A stretch of DNA of 64,000 nucleotides, from contig CAZCZZ010000003.1 in the NCBI GenBank assembly GCA_964503335.1, positions 55,224 to 119,223 on the forward strand, written 5' to 3'. A model generated the notes under the pieces. It was not told the DNA's origin, did no database searches, and saw nothing but the letters and a program-made list of their open reading frames with translations. Position 1 is the stretch's first letter, and each line of letters begins with the position of its first letter. The position numbers and the translations under genes are program-made. Positions 7,815-15,808 of the stretch are shown one piece after another. This DNA is from CAZCZZ01 sp964503335 (lineage in GTDB: Bacteria > Verrucomicrobiota > Kiritimatiellia > CAIVKH01).

Positions 7815-8703
7815 GATCGTTGCTTGCCCGCCTGTACGTCACCATGCCATCCAGCATGCGATGCAGCTTTCGAGATTGCTCCGTTGTAACTCCGAAACGA
7901 TCCGACAAAAGGCTCAAGAAATCAATGTCCCGTCCGTCGCAGGCCGCGCGAATCACGTCCGGGAACACTTCTTCGCCCAGTTGTTGAACGGTCCACGCCA
8001 CGACGGCCTCGGTTGTCGCATAAAACGCCCGGGCCTGATACGTATCGGGTGGATACGCGTTCTGCCGCTCTGCCTGCTTGAGCGACATCGCCCGCACTTC
8101 ACCGCGGCTGAACGACTTGTCCGCGTCCTCTCCCTGCTTCTCCAGGAACTCCCTCTCGACCTCATTCCCCAGGTAGAGCGCTGTTCCTTCGTCCAGCCAA
8201 AGCGGCAGGTTGTCCGCGCACAACTCGCGCACGCGGACATGAACCAGCTCGTGCACCACGCGCCGCGCCATGTCCCCGTCTGCCCTGGCCGTCAATACGA
8301 AGAGCTCCCTGCCCAACTGCATCGCCAGCCCATCCGGACGAAACCCGTGCTTCTGAATCAACTTCTCCCACTGCTTCTCGTCGTCGATGAGAAAGACGTG
8401 GATCTTCTGTGTGCGCGCCGGCAGGTAGAGCTTGCGGCCGATCTCGTCCACGGCGAATCCCGCTGCCTGCGCCGCGGCATCGACGCTCCGGATCGATGCG
8501 CCGTGACAGATCGTGCGGTCACCCTCCGCGTGAAACCACGCGGTGCCACCCGACTCGAGCACCTGCCTGCCCAGGGCGGAGAGCTCACGGTCCGACACAT
8601 CAAGCCACGCCTTCATCCGGTAGACCGGCGCATCTTCCCCGGCGCGCGCGATGCCAGCCGCGACGAGCAGGCCACAGAACATCCGGATGATGGGTCGAAG
8701 CAT
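7801..8703 (-). CDS. Secreted gluzincin-type metallopeptidase-like protein
   Basis: The ATG at 8703, preceded by AAGAG, is chosen over a TTG at 8733; it gives 300 residues with a signal peptide (MLRPIIRMFCGLLVAAGIARA). The zinc motif HELVH (His151, Glu152, His155) is followed 16 residues later by a Glu (Glu172) in LWLDEGTALYL, the HExxH-x-E gluzincin pattern of peptidase MA / DUF1570-like proteins. This suggests an active periplasmic or secreted peptidase; the substrate is unknown. It appears to be the first gene of the long minus-strand envelope run and overlaps holA by 14 bases. Confidence 0.8.
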   Translation of the reverse strand: MLRPIIRMFCGLLVAAGIARAGEDAPVYRMKAWLDVSDRELSALGRQVLESGGTAWFHAEGDRTICHGASIRSVDAAAQAAGFAVDEIGRKLYLPARTQKIHVFLIDDEKQWEKLIQKHGFRPDGLAMQLGRELFVLTARADGDMARRVVHELVHVRVRELCADNLPLWLDEGTALYLGNEVEREFLEKQGEDADKSFSRGEVRAMSLKQAERQNAYPPDTYQARAFYATTEAVVAWTVQQLGEEVFPDVIRAACDGRDIDFLSLLSDRFGVTTEQSRKLHRMLDGMVTYRRASNDHGDK

Positions 8704-8772
8704 TCTCACTCTTGCTGACGGTAGAGTCCGCAAGCTACCTTGTCACGAGTGAACCCGACCGCTTCCCATTCG

Positions 8773-9576
8773 ATGTTCCGAGAGCATGTCGTGCGTGCCC
8801 TGCGCGCCACGGGACTGCTGCAGCTTTACGACACCGCAAAGTTCGGCGCCTGCACGCTGTCGGCGCAAAATGCCAACCGTGCATTCATCGCGGAGCATCC
8901 CACCCTGGCCCTTCCGCCTCTGTCTCTTATGTATGACGCCTACGGCCACGTACAGTATTCGGTCTATCACGAAGGCGGCCAAGCCCACGCGGCATACATC
9001 CACGGGCTTGCAACGAAGGTCCTCGGGCAGCCCCCCACGAGCATCCTGGAGTGGGGCTGCGGACCGGCCCGCGTGATCCGTCACATGCCGCTTTCGCCCG
9101 GACACCGCGTCATCGGCACGGACTACAATCCCGACACGATCGCGTGGTGCCGAAAGGCCGTGCCCGGGATTGAGTTCATCGAGAATGGCCTTGAGCCCCC
9201 GCTCGCCATCGAAAGCGGAAGCGTCGCACTGGTCTACGCGCTATCCGTCTTCACGCATCTTTCCGAGGCGATGCACAAGGCATGGCGCGACGAATTATTC
9301 CGCGTCCTGCGTCCCGGCGGCATCCTCATCGCCACGTTGCACGGCGACTTCTACCGCGAACGGCATCTACTGGATGACGAACGCACGACCTATGACGCCG
9401 GACGCCTTGTCGTCCGCGGCGGCGTCCGCGAAGGCCGCAAATGGTTCGCCGCCTTCCACAGCCCGAAATACGTGCGCGAATCCTTCGCCGGCCCCTTCGA
9501 AGTTATCGAACACCTCCCCAGCCCCCTCCCCAACAGCATCGAACAGGACATCTGGGTCCTCCGCCGCCCTGCATGA
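8773..9576 (+). CDS. Class I SAM-dependent methyltransferase
   Basis: About 267 residues from the ATG at 8773. In-frame TTG (8740) and GTG (8749) starts also exist and none has a clear ribosome site. The SAM-binding motif I is ILEWGCGPARVI, the acidic loop after beta2 is VIGTDYNP, and the post-motif region is VLRPGGILIATLHG. It has the common 'Methyltransf_11/25' layout with ~100 residues before motif I. Substrate is unknown. It is transcribed divergently from the metallopeptidase gene, with a short shared upstream region. Confidence 0.8.
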   Translation: MFREHVVRALRATGLLQLYDTAKFGACTLSAQNANRAFIAEHPTLALPPLSLMYDAYGHVQYSVYHEGGQAHAAYIHGLATKVLGQPPTSILEWGCGPARVIRHMPLSPGHRVIGTDYNPDTIAWCRKAVPGIEFIENGLEPPLAIESGSVALVYALSVFTHLSEAMHKAWRDELFRVLRPGGILIATLHGDFYRERHLLDDERTTYDAGRLVVRGGVREGRKWFAAFHSPKYVRESFAGPFEVIEHLPSPLPNSIEQDIWVLRRPA

Positions 9577-9589
9577 TCCTCGTCAAATT

Positions 9590-9614
9590 CTCAATCGTAA
9601 TCGTAATCTCAATC
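9590..9614. repeat. Short simple-sequence repeat (GTAATC/CAATC)
   Basis: Just after the methyltransferase stop there is a low-complexity stretch with two tandem GTAATC units flanked by TCAATC on both sides. Comparable A/T-richer runs occur at 14911-14940 and 48976-49010. They probably belong to the dispersed low-complexity intergenic sequence seen in many PVC genomes; that last point is general recollection, not tested here. The rest of 9577-9851 holds no gene I can support. Confidence 0.5.
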
Positions 9615-9851
9615 ATCCGCTCGTCATTATCCGTAGTCCTCTTTCCTATCTTTGGAACGTCGACCAGCGCCCTCCTGCCCTGTAGTCCGCCCCCGGCGTC
9701 AAGCCTTCCAACACGATCCCCCCTGTATCATTCACCGCAGGCTGCCACGTGAGAGTCGCTTGCCGCGCCTCACCGCGGTCGCGCAATGATGATGCGACAC
9801 TGCCGCATCAAACGGGGCGTCACCACGTTCGAGCTGGCGCGCTGCAGCCGG

Positions 9852-11315
9852 TCATGCACCGGGCGCGTGGAACAAACCATCGGGATCATATTTCTGTCGC
9901 AGTTTCCCAAGCTGCTCCCAACTGGTATCGCTGAAGGAACGGCGCGTGCGCGACGCGTCGGCGTCAAGGTCTGCTTCTCCGACATAGTGTCCGATGGTCG
10001 CTCCCGCAAAGGCCGCGCTGGTCTTGCGAAGCCAGTCCAGGTTCGCGCCATCCGCCGTCTCGTCGTCCCAGATCGCATACGTATTAAGATAGACCGGGCC
10101 GACTACGGAGAACGCACAGTTCGGAAGAGGTGGCGCATCGGGAGGAGGCGGCGGCATGACCACGCCAATCATGAGCGCTTTGCTCGACGGCGATTGCCGG
10201 TACTGCCCGGCGGCCGTCTTGAACAACTCGTCGGGATTGCCAGCCAGCCACAGCGTGTCCGATGCATAGCGCAGGCCCGGTTTGAAACTGCTGTCGATCA
10301 GGTCAAAGAGCGTGTCAAGGGGCGTGGCCTCATTCATCTTCTTTTGGAGAATTCCCTCCACGGGACACGTAGCGAAAGCCCTGAGAGCTTCGACCGCTTC
10401 ATCATGCGTCGTCGAAAAGGCCGTGGCCATAACCACGCACACCTGCGCGCCCTCCGGCCCGGCGGCAAAAGTCATGGTTGCCTCGACATTCGTGCGCAAT
10501 GTCGCGACGGCGCCTGCCATCCAGCGCACAATTTCCTCCGTCTTTTCGAGCGGATAAACGAGCGTGGTCGTCTCGATCGCAGCCGGCAAATCGTATGCAC
10601 GGAGGTGGTACGCGACCACAACGCCAAAGAAGCCGGGCCCGCCGCCACGCGCAGCCCAGAAGAGGTCTGCATTCTCCCGTTCGTCGGCATGGAGCAGTTG
10701 ACCGTCGGCCGTCACGATATCCACTGCAGTCACGTTCCAGCAGGCCACGCCCCAAGCGCCGGCATTCCAGCCGAACCCACCCCCGAGGAGATAGCCCCCG
10801 ATGGTCACCGTCGGGCAATGGCCGCATGGGAAAGCGAGCCCCTGCTCCGCCAGTTGTGCAGCCAGCTCTCGGTTCTGGATACCTGGCCCTGCGACAACGG
10901 ACTTGACCGCGCTATCGATCTTCACGTCGCGCAATGCGCCTACGTCGATCAGCATGCCGCCGTTGCGCACGGCCGTGCCGCTCATGTGGTGCCCGCCGCT
11001 GCGCACCGACACCCTCATCCCCTCCTTGCGTGCATAGTCGACTGCGGCCCGCACGTCATCAACCGAACCCGCCTGCACAATGACGTCCGGGACACGCTTT
11101 GGCTTGCGCCCGTTCCACAAGAGTCGATCCAGCGCGGAGCCGAAGCGCGGGTTGTCTGGCAGGATCAGCTTTCCATCGAGACCACCGGCAAGCTCCGCAG
11201 CTTCCGCGCGCCCGTTCATCCTTGGCGCATTGGGAATGACCGCTGCGATGGCACCGAGCAAACGCGCCAGTGCTTCGCGGCGGGATAGAAGTGAAGTCCT
11301 GAATTCATGCAACAT
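9852..11315 (-). CDS. FAD-linked oxidase, berberine-bridge-enzyme type, possible Tat substrate
   Basis: 487 residues. The start has a good site (GGAAG five bases before ATG). The N-terminus SRREALARLL followed by a hydrophobic stretch resembles a twin-arginine signal. The FAD-binding PCMH domain shows RSGGHHMSG (His109/110) and GHCPTVTIGGYLLGGGFG (Cys167); these are the two positions that carry bicovalent FAD in berberine-bridge-like oxidases. The C-terminus ends in YDPDGLFHAPGA, a BBE-domain ending. It probably oxidises a sugar or secondary metabolite with O2, in the periplasm if Tat-exported. It stands alone with about 220 gene-free bases upstream. Confidence 0.88.
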   Translation of the reverse strand: MLHEFRTSLLSRREALARLLGAIAAVIPNAPRMNGRAEAAELAGGLDGKLILPDNPRFGSALDRLLWNGRKPKRVPDVIVQAGSVDDVRAAVDYARKEGMRVSVRSGGHHMSGTAVRNGGMLIDVGALRDVKIDSAVKSVVAGPGIQNRELAAQLAEQGLAFPCGHCPTVTIGGYLLGGGFGWNAGAWGVACWNVTAVDIVTADGQLLHADERENADLFWAARGGGPGFFGVVVAYHLRAYDLPAAIETTTLVYPLEKTEEIVRWMAGAVATLRTNVEATMTFAAGPEGAQVCVVMATAFSTTHDEAVEALRAFATCPVEGILQKKMNEATPLDTLFDLIDSSFKPGLRYASDTLWLAGNPDELFKTAAGQYRQSPSSKALMIGVVMPPPPPDAPPLPNCAFSVVGPVYLNTYAIWDDETADGANLDWLRKTSAAFAGATIGHYVGEADLDADASRTRRSFSDTSWEQLGKLRQKYDPDGLFHAPGA

Positions 11316-11539
11316 GCCAGCTTCCTTTCTCCAGTTTGCCCACGAGCCTCTTGAAGCGGTGAAGGACGAAAGCCGTGAACCGCCACCGCGGACTTTAGCA
11401 ATCCGACGAACCAGAATTCAACGGCGATGAGGATGTCGGGGTCCGACCCACGCCCGTCAAGATCCCCGACAGGTCATGCGGCGTATGTCGTACTTCAAGA
11501 CCTGACACCCTTCATGGCGCAGCGCGTTGTTGAAACGCT

Positions 11540-11956
11540 TCAGGTCCTTTTCTTCCTCCGAGCAAGCAAGAGTTGTTCTGCGAGATCGGTGATGAACCAC
11601 TCCTCCACGATCAGGTTGTCTTTGAATCTACTCGTAATCATCTCCCGCCACACGACTCGGCGATTCGAAGGCGGGAACCCCTTGAACGGGCCACGGTGCG
11701 TGGCCCGGATCGTTCTCTGCCAGGCCACTCGGTCACCCAGTTCCACCAGAATGTCGAAGGTCATCGTGATGTTTGAGAAGGCGTTGTGGTACAGGGTGAC
11801 CACCTGCCGAATCAACTCGTGTCCGCCCGACAAATCCTTTCCCGTCACATGCGCCACGTATTCAGGGGAGAAGTAGTTCGGAATGGAGCCGGCCTCGCCA
11901 CGCTCAAGCAGCGCCCTGCTCGCCCTCCTTATCCGCGAGACATTCGTGTTCTTCAT
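11540..11956 (-). CDS. SnoaL-like / NTF2-fold protein
   Basis: 138 residues with the SnoaL-like plan: SPEYVAHV early, GHELIRQVVTLYHNAF, then ITMTFDILVELGDRVAWQRT and a hydrophobic C-terminal strand ending VEEWFITD. Family members are small alpha+beta barrels that act as cyclases, isomerases or ligand-binding proteins, so no reaction can be named. It is first of three small minus-strand genes with their own spacing; the 224 bases before the FAD oxidase show nothing recognisable. Confidence 0.75.
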   Translation of the reverse strand: MKNTNVSRIRRASRALLERGEAGSIPNYFSPEYVAHVTGKDLSGGHELIRQVVTLYHNAFSNITMTFDILVELGDRVAWQRTIRATHRGPFKGFPPSNRRVVWREMITSRFKDNLIVEEWFITDLAEQLLLARRKKRT

Positions 11957-11998
11957 GACAGGTGCTTCCCGACAGGTCGTTCGCCGTAGTTCATTGCA

Positions 11999-12238
11999 TC
12001 ATCGGATTCGCAGCATGACGACCACCAACATCACAGCCGTTATGAGGTAAATGAACCCGAAGGCTCGAATGTAGTTGGGTGTCCATTTCTCCGTGTACCA
12101 TTCGCGCGTGGGCTGCTCGTATTCCCAGTACCTTATCCACCACTCCATCAGCATGCGGATCCGTAGAGGGAACAAGATCATCGCGACGGCTGAGCAGGCC
12201 AGAAGGATCGACAGAATCAAAATCGCTTGAGTGCTCAT
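11999..12238 (-). CDS. Small two-helix membrane protein
   Basis: 79 residues from the ATG at 12238, which has AGG eight bases upstream; GTG and ATG codons slightly upstream are less well placed. Two hydrophobic segments are visible (ILILSILLACSAVAMILFPL and FGFIYLITAVMLVVVML) separated by an aromatic, charged loop (WWIRYWEYEQPTREWY). Unrecognised family. It lies between the SnoaL-like and RraB-like genes on the same strand. Confidence 0.65.
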   Translation of the reverse strand: MSTQAILILSILLACSAVAMILFPLRIRMLMEWWIRYWEYEQPTREWYTEKWTPNYIRAFGFIYLITAVMLVVVMLRIR

Positions 12239-12298
12239 ATGCATCACCTCGCGGTCGAACGTTCACGCTGTGGATGCGAGGTCCGCCGCGGACCGAAG

Positions 12299-12664
12299 CT
12301 ATCCACCGGCGTGTGGTTGGCCATCCCCTGCCTTGTTTCCCAGAGTTCCCCAACCGTCCGAATAGCCTCCGAATGGTTTTGCCATCTCGTCGAGGTCATC
12401 TTGTGCCAAGATAATTGCCTCATACGCGGGGACCATTTGTTTCGAACAGTAGCATGTCCAGGTTTGCGATTCAGAGTCGCGTTCGACTTTGGGTTCGAAT
12501 CCGAGTGTCCTAACCCGTTCAGCGAATTGTCGACCTGTCCTTTCATCTGGCACAGCAACCATGAAGTCGACCAGCATCGGTTTGGTCATGTCGGACCCGT
12601 CACCCGCCACACGTCTGAGTGCATCTCCGTCCGCATTCTCAGGATAAGACATCATCGTATCCAT
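12299..12664 (-). CDS. RraB-domain protein (ribonuclease E inhibitor family)
   Basis: About 121 residues from the ATG at 12664; a TTG nine bases upstream is possible. Nearly the whole protein follows the RraB/DUF1260 pattern: YPENADGDALRRVAGDGSD, then DFMVAVPDERTGRQFAERV, WTCYCSKQMVPAYEAI and a C-terminal KPFGGYSDGWGTLGN. In gamma-proteobacteria RraB binds RNase E and modulates RNA decay; outside them the domain is often of unknown target. The match is strong at the motif level, but RNase E inhibition here is inference only. Confidence 0.8.
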   Translation of the reverse strand: MDTMMSYPENADGDALRRVAGDGSDMTKPMLVDFMVAVPDERTGRQFAERVRTLGFEPKVERDSESQTWTCYCSKQMVPAYEAIILAQDDLDEMAKPFGGYSDGWGTLGNKAGDGQPHAGG

Positions 12665-12984
12665 TTCGGCCAACGTCTAATCTACCGCATGACACTTTTG
12701 CTGGCGACGCGCCTTGATTTGTCGAAAGTGAGCAAAAATTCGTCCGGTTCGTGGGCCCAAGCCTAGCAGGGCGATGCCTTTGGGTAAAGTGACCAGCGGG
12801 ATGGATTAGCGTCGTGAGTTTCCGTGCGCGTGCTTGACCCACAGTTCCGTTCTGTGCGGTATATCATGGGTCTTCGATTCAACTTTGCCTCCCAGATGCA
12901 CAAGAAGATTGCGAAGCGGGTGGCGGACGATTGATGCGAACGGGTCCGGGGTCGGCGACCCCGGCCACAGACGAGGGCCAGGAG

Positions 12985-13033
12985 TTTCCAATCCTTGGAA
13001 AGGTGCGCGATGAGGGCTTCCAAGGATTGGAAA
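12985..13033. repeat. Paired TTCCAA...TTGGAA palindromes
   Basis: Two imperfect palindromes lie 32 bases apart: TTTCCAATCCTTGGAAA at 12985-13001 and TTCCAAGGATTGGAAA at 13018-13033. Each can form a 7-base-pair stem. They are also reverse complements of each other, so the whole segment can fold as a longer hairpin with a short loop. The same arrangement occurs at 49801-49848. It sits at the edge of the 21-base array. Short ORFs across it encode only repeat-derived peptide. Confidence 0.8.
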
Positions 13034-13064
13034 GGACGGTCGGAGTATCCGTTGCGGAAGGTTT

Positions 13065-13335
13065 CCTCCTCGCTGTTTTGTGTCATCTCACGGCTGTTCT
13101 GACCGGGGAGTCTGCTGTTCTGCGCGGGAACAGCCTGCTCCGGGCAAGAACAGTGCTGTTCCGGGACAGATCAGCGCTGTTCCGTGTCAGGACACGCTGC
13201 TTTTCGACAGAACAGCGTTGTTCCGGGTCGGAACAGCGCTGTTCCTGCTCATCGCAGCGAGTACTTTTGCAAGAACAGCGAGCTCCCGACACACCGCAGC
13301 GTGTTCCCGGGTCACCGCGGTGAGGCATTTCAGAG
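13065..13335. repeat. Degenerate 21-base tandem array with palindromic core
   Basis: About twelve units follow with a 20-21 base period. The best-preserved units begin at 13148, 13169, 13210, 13231 and 13273. The consensus is the 14-base palindrome GAACAGCGCTGTTC plus a 7-base spacer near CGGGTCA. Units at both ends decay. Because 21 is a multiple of three and stops are rare, spurious frames stay open on both strands with a 7-residue periodicity. There are no unique spacers, so it is not a CRISPR array. It occupies most of the gene-free stretch 12665-13426, ending about 90 bases before phoH. Confidence 0.8.
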
Positions 13336-13340
13336 CGTCG

Positions 13341-13394
13341 CTCGATGTTCTATCGAGAGCACGAGATCACCCCACGGGGCATTTGACCGTGGGG
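13341..13394. other. Two consecutive hairpins upstream of phoH
   Basis: CTCGAT/ATCGAG (13341-13357, 5-base loop) is followed by CCCCACGG/CCGTGGGG (13370-13394, 9-base loop). The second stem is GC-rich and ends 32 bases before the phoH ATG. No T-run follows, so a classical intrinsic terminator is unlikely; a leader structure or decayed repeat are alternatives. Confidence 0.4.
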
Positions 13395-13426
13395 CTGATC
13401 GCGCTATTGTTTGAGCCGGTTACTGT

Positions 13427-14392
13427 ATGACGGAAAAGACACTTCATTTCGACAATCCGCGCGAGGCGCAGGATATCTCCGGCAAGCGCGGCGATCTGCT
13501 TCCCCGCATTGAAAAGGCTTTCGGCATCCACATCACAGCCCGCGACACGTGGGTGCGCCTGGAAGGCGAGGCTGAGCCTGTGGAGAAGGCAAACCGGTTC
13601 TTCGACCTGCTCCGGCTGGCCCGAAACCAAGGCGTGGTGCTGCGCGAGCATGGGGTGCTTTTTGCACTGAGGGCGTTTCAGGATGGACGCGAGGACGCGC
13701 TCGAACGCCTGTATGCGGACCGGATTGAGGTGGGACAAGGCAAGCCGCCGATTTTCGCCCGTACCTTCGGCCAGCTCCTCTACCTCGAATCGATCCGGCA
13801 AAAGGATTTCGTTTTCGGCATCGGCCCGGCCGGCACCGGCAAGACCTACCTCGCCATGGCGATGGCGGTCGCTCACCTTCTCCGCGGCGACGTCAGTCGC
13901 ATCATCCTGACCCGGCCGGCCGTCGAAGCCGGCGAAAAACTCGGCTACCTCCCCGGCGACTTCCAGGACAAGGTGCTGCCTTACCTGCGTCCGCTCTACG
14001 ACGCGATGTACGACATGATGGGACCCGACGACATCGAGCGTCACATGAGCCGTGGCGTCATCGAGGTGGCCCCCCTCGCCTACATGCGCGGACGCACGCT
14101 GAACCACGCCTTCGTCGTTCTCGACGAGGCGCAGAACACGACGCCGGAGCAGATGAAGATGTTCCTGACGCGCATGGGATTCGATTCCAAATGCGTCATC
14201 ACCGGCGACCTGACACAAGTGGATCTGCCGCCGAACAAGCTCTCCGGCCTCCTCGAAGCCAAGCGCACGCTGGGCAACATCGAAGGCATCGCGATCATTG
14301 AGATGAGCGACGCCGACGTGGTGCGTCACCCGATGGTGCAGCGCATCATCCAGGCCTATCGCGTCGGACGCGACGAAGCGCAGCGGAAATGA
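13427..14392 (+). CDS. phoH: PhoH-like ATPase
   Basis: 321 residues, full-length PhoH-like. An N-terminal KH-like segment (residues ~1-90) precedes the ATPase: Walker A GIGPAGTGKTYLA, then RPAVEAGEKLGYLPGD, a Walker B VVLDEAQNTTPEQMKMFLTR, and VITGDLTQVDLP. PhoH proteins are RNA-associated NTPases often co-transcribed with ybeY, as here: the ybeY ATG overlaps its stop by four bases. This operon layout supports a role in ribosome or rRNA quality control. The upstream region is occupied by repeats. Confidence 0.93.
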   Translation: MTEKTLHFDNPREAQDISGKRGDLLPRIEKAFGIHITARDTWVRLEGEAEPVEKANRFFDLLRLARNQGVVLREHGVLFALRAFQDGREDALERLYADRIEVGQGKPPIFARTFGQLLYLESIRQKDFVFGIGPAGTGKTYLAMAMAVAHLLRGDVSRIILTRPAVEAGEKLGYLPGDFQDKVLPYLRPLYDAMYDMMGPDDIERHMSRGVIEVAPLAYMRGRTLNHAFVVLDEAQNTTPEQMKMFLTRMGFDSKCVITGDLTQVDLPPNKLSGLLEAKRTLGNIEGIAIIEMSDADVVRHPMVQRIIQAYRVGRDEAQRK

Positions 14393-14835
14393 AGATCGTC
14401 GTCCGCAACGAGCAGCGCGCCTATCGCGCATCAAGCCGGGCCCTCGCGTCGCTCGCGCGCTGGCTAACCGAACGGGCATCGCTTCAGAAGGATCGCGCCT
14501 GGTCCAGCATCACCGTCACCCTCCTCGATGACGCCGCGATGACCGCAAAGAATCGCGAAGTGTTTGAGAAGGACCACACGACCGACGTCATCACGATGAC
14601 CTACGCCCCCATTCCCGGCGATCCCCGCTGGCAAGGCGAAGTCTTCGTCAACGCCGACTGTGCTGTGCGGGAAGGAAAGCGCCGCAAGGGCACGGCCCCC
14701 GAACTCGCCCTCTACATCGCCCACGGCATCGATCACCTGACGGGAGCCGATGACACAAAGCGGACCAACCGCGACCGGATGCGCCGCCGGGAAATGAAGT
14801 GGCTTCGCGAAGCGAAGGCGGAAGGGAAGATTTGA
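14389..14835 (+). CDS. ybeY: YbeY-family endoribonuclease, divergent metal site
   Basis: 148 residues. YbeY is a single-metal RNase involved in 16S rRNA 3'-end maturation and ribosome quality control. The family motif is H-x3-H-x5-H; here it reads HGIDHLTGADD, so His112 and His116 are kept but the third ligand position (122) is Asp. The usual TDVITMTY and GEVFVNAD strands are present. Coupling to phoH by ATGA overlap supports the assignment. Asp can ligate zinc, so activity may persist, but this is a deviation to note. Confidence 0.85.
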   Translation: MKIVVRNEQRAYRASSRALASLARWLTERASLQKDRAWSSITVTLLDDAAMTAKNREVFEKDHTTDVITMTYAPIPGDPRWQGEVFVNADCAVREGKRRKGTAPELALYIAHGIDHLTGADDTKRTNRDRMRRREMKWLREAKAEGKI

Positions 14836-14846
14836 GAAGATGCTTT

Positions 14847-14970
14847 GCCCACGGAACACACGGAATACACGGAAGGACGAAGAGACTCTTGGGGGGCTGA
14901 AAGCTCAGGCAATCGCAAATCTAAAATCGGAAATCGGAAAGTTCCCTCGCTGTCCGTGTGTTCCGTGGGC
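14847..14970. repeat. Perfect 18-base inverted repeat flanking low-complexity sequence
   Basis: GCCCACGGAACACACGGA (14847-14864) and its exact reverse complement (14953-14970) flank 88 bases. The left arm is extended by further ACACGGAA-like units. The interior includes an AAATC/TAAAATCGG simple repeat at 14911-14940. It lies between ybeY and recO, on the intergenic side of both. A dispersed repeat or small miniature element are possible; no target duplication was identified. Confidence 0.7.
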
Positions 14971-14992
14971 AGAAGCTCTTCATCGCTTATCC

Positions 14993-15799
14993 ATGATTGA
15001 AAAGACAGAGGCTATTGCGGTGCGGATGGAGGCGTTTTCGGAGACGTCGCGTATTGTCACATGGACTACGCCGTCGCACGGGCGCATTACCACGATCATC
15101 AAGGGGGCGCAGCGGCCCAAGAGCGCGTTTCTCGGCCAGTACGATCTTTTCTACACCTGCGAGTTGCTCTATTACGTTCGCGACCGGAGCGGCCTACGCA
15201 TCGCGCGCGAGTGCGCCCCGATCACGATGAGGAACCGGCTGCGCTCCGATTGGAAAGCGTGCGCCATTGCTTCCTATGCATCCGATCTCACCCAGCGCGT
15301 CATGCACGAGGACTCACCGCAGGAAGAGGTCTACACGCATCTGGCGGACACGCTCGATTTCCTCCAAGCCAATGGATCGAAGAACGGACTCCTGCCGTGG
15401 TTTGAGATCCAGTTGCTCACCCTGCTCGGTCTCGCGCCTCGCTTGAAGACGTGCCTCGGCTGCGGGAAGGACCTTTTGCCGGCCACCGGGCGCGCTCGCT
15501 TCTCGCTGTCGCGTGGAGGCACTCTCTGCTCAGCCTGCGCCGGGAACTCCACCGTGGACTCCATCTCCATCGCGCCTGATGTGCTCGCCATTCTTGCCGG
15601 CTGGCAGCGATCAAAGACGGCGCGTGCCGCGGCGACGACCGTTGTCACGCCGCGCCAGGCGGACGAAATGAATGAGATCCTCGGCGCGTTTCTCGTCTAT
15701 CACCTCGATATAGTCCTGCCCGGACGGAGCGCCTGTCTCGACATCCTTCGCAGGGCCTCGGCTGGGAAAAGTCTTGAGTCACCCCAACGCGGCTCGTAG
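14993..15799 (+). CDS. recO: DNA repair protein RecO
   Basis: 268 residues from the ATG at 14993; the frame stays open upstream through the inverted repeat but the protein family begins here (MIEKTEAIAVRMEAFSETS). The N-terminal OB fold contains the usual GRITTIIKGAQRPKS. A zinc-finger CLGCG...CSAC lies near residues 158-185, and the C-terminal helical part has LGAFLVYHLDIVLPGR. RecO loads RecA with RecR during gap repair. It follows ybeY after the repeat element. Confidence 0.92.
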   Translation: MIEKTEAIAVRMEAFSETSRIVTWTTPSHGRITTIIKGAQRPKSAFLGQYDLFYTCELLYYVRDRSGLRIARECAPITMRNRLRSDWKACAIASYASDLTQRVMHEDSPQEEVYTHLADTLDFLQANGSKNGLLPWFEIQLLTLLGLAPRLKTCLGCGKDLLPATGRARFSLSRGGTLCSACAGNSTVDSISIAPDVLAILAGWQRSKTARAAATTVVTPRQADEMNEILGAFLVYHLDIVLPGRSACLDILRRASAGKSLESPQRGS

Positions 15800-15808
15800 C
15801 CTTTCAAC

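Noticed and set aside
13065..13335. CRISPR array
   Set aside because: Units abut with no unique spacers of constant length and no cas genes are nearby.
13370..13394. Intrinsic terminator upstream of phoH
   Set aside because: A strong stem is present but no T-run follows on either strand.
12763..13430. Several open frames on both strands across the repeat region
   Set aside because: They translate the palindromes and the 21-base array in different frames; the 7-residue periodicity is a by-product of the DNA repeat, and no start or family is convincing.
14840..14992. N-terminal extension of RecO
   Set aside because: The added residues read through the inverted repeat; RecO family proteins begin at the ATG at 14993.
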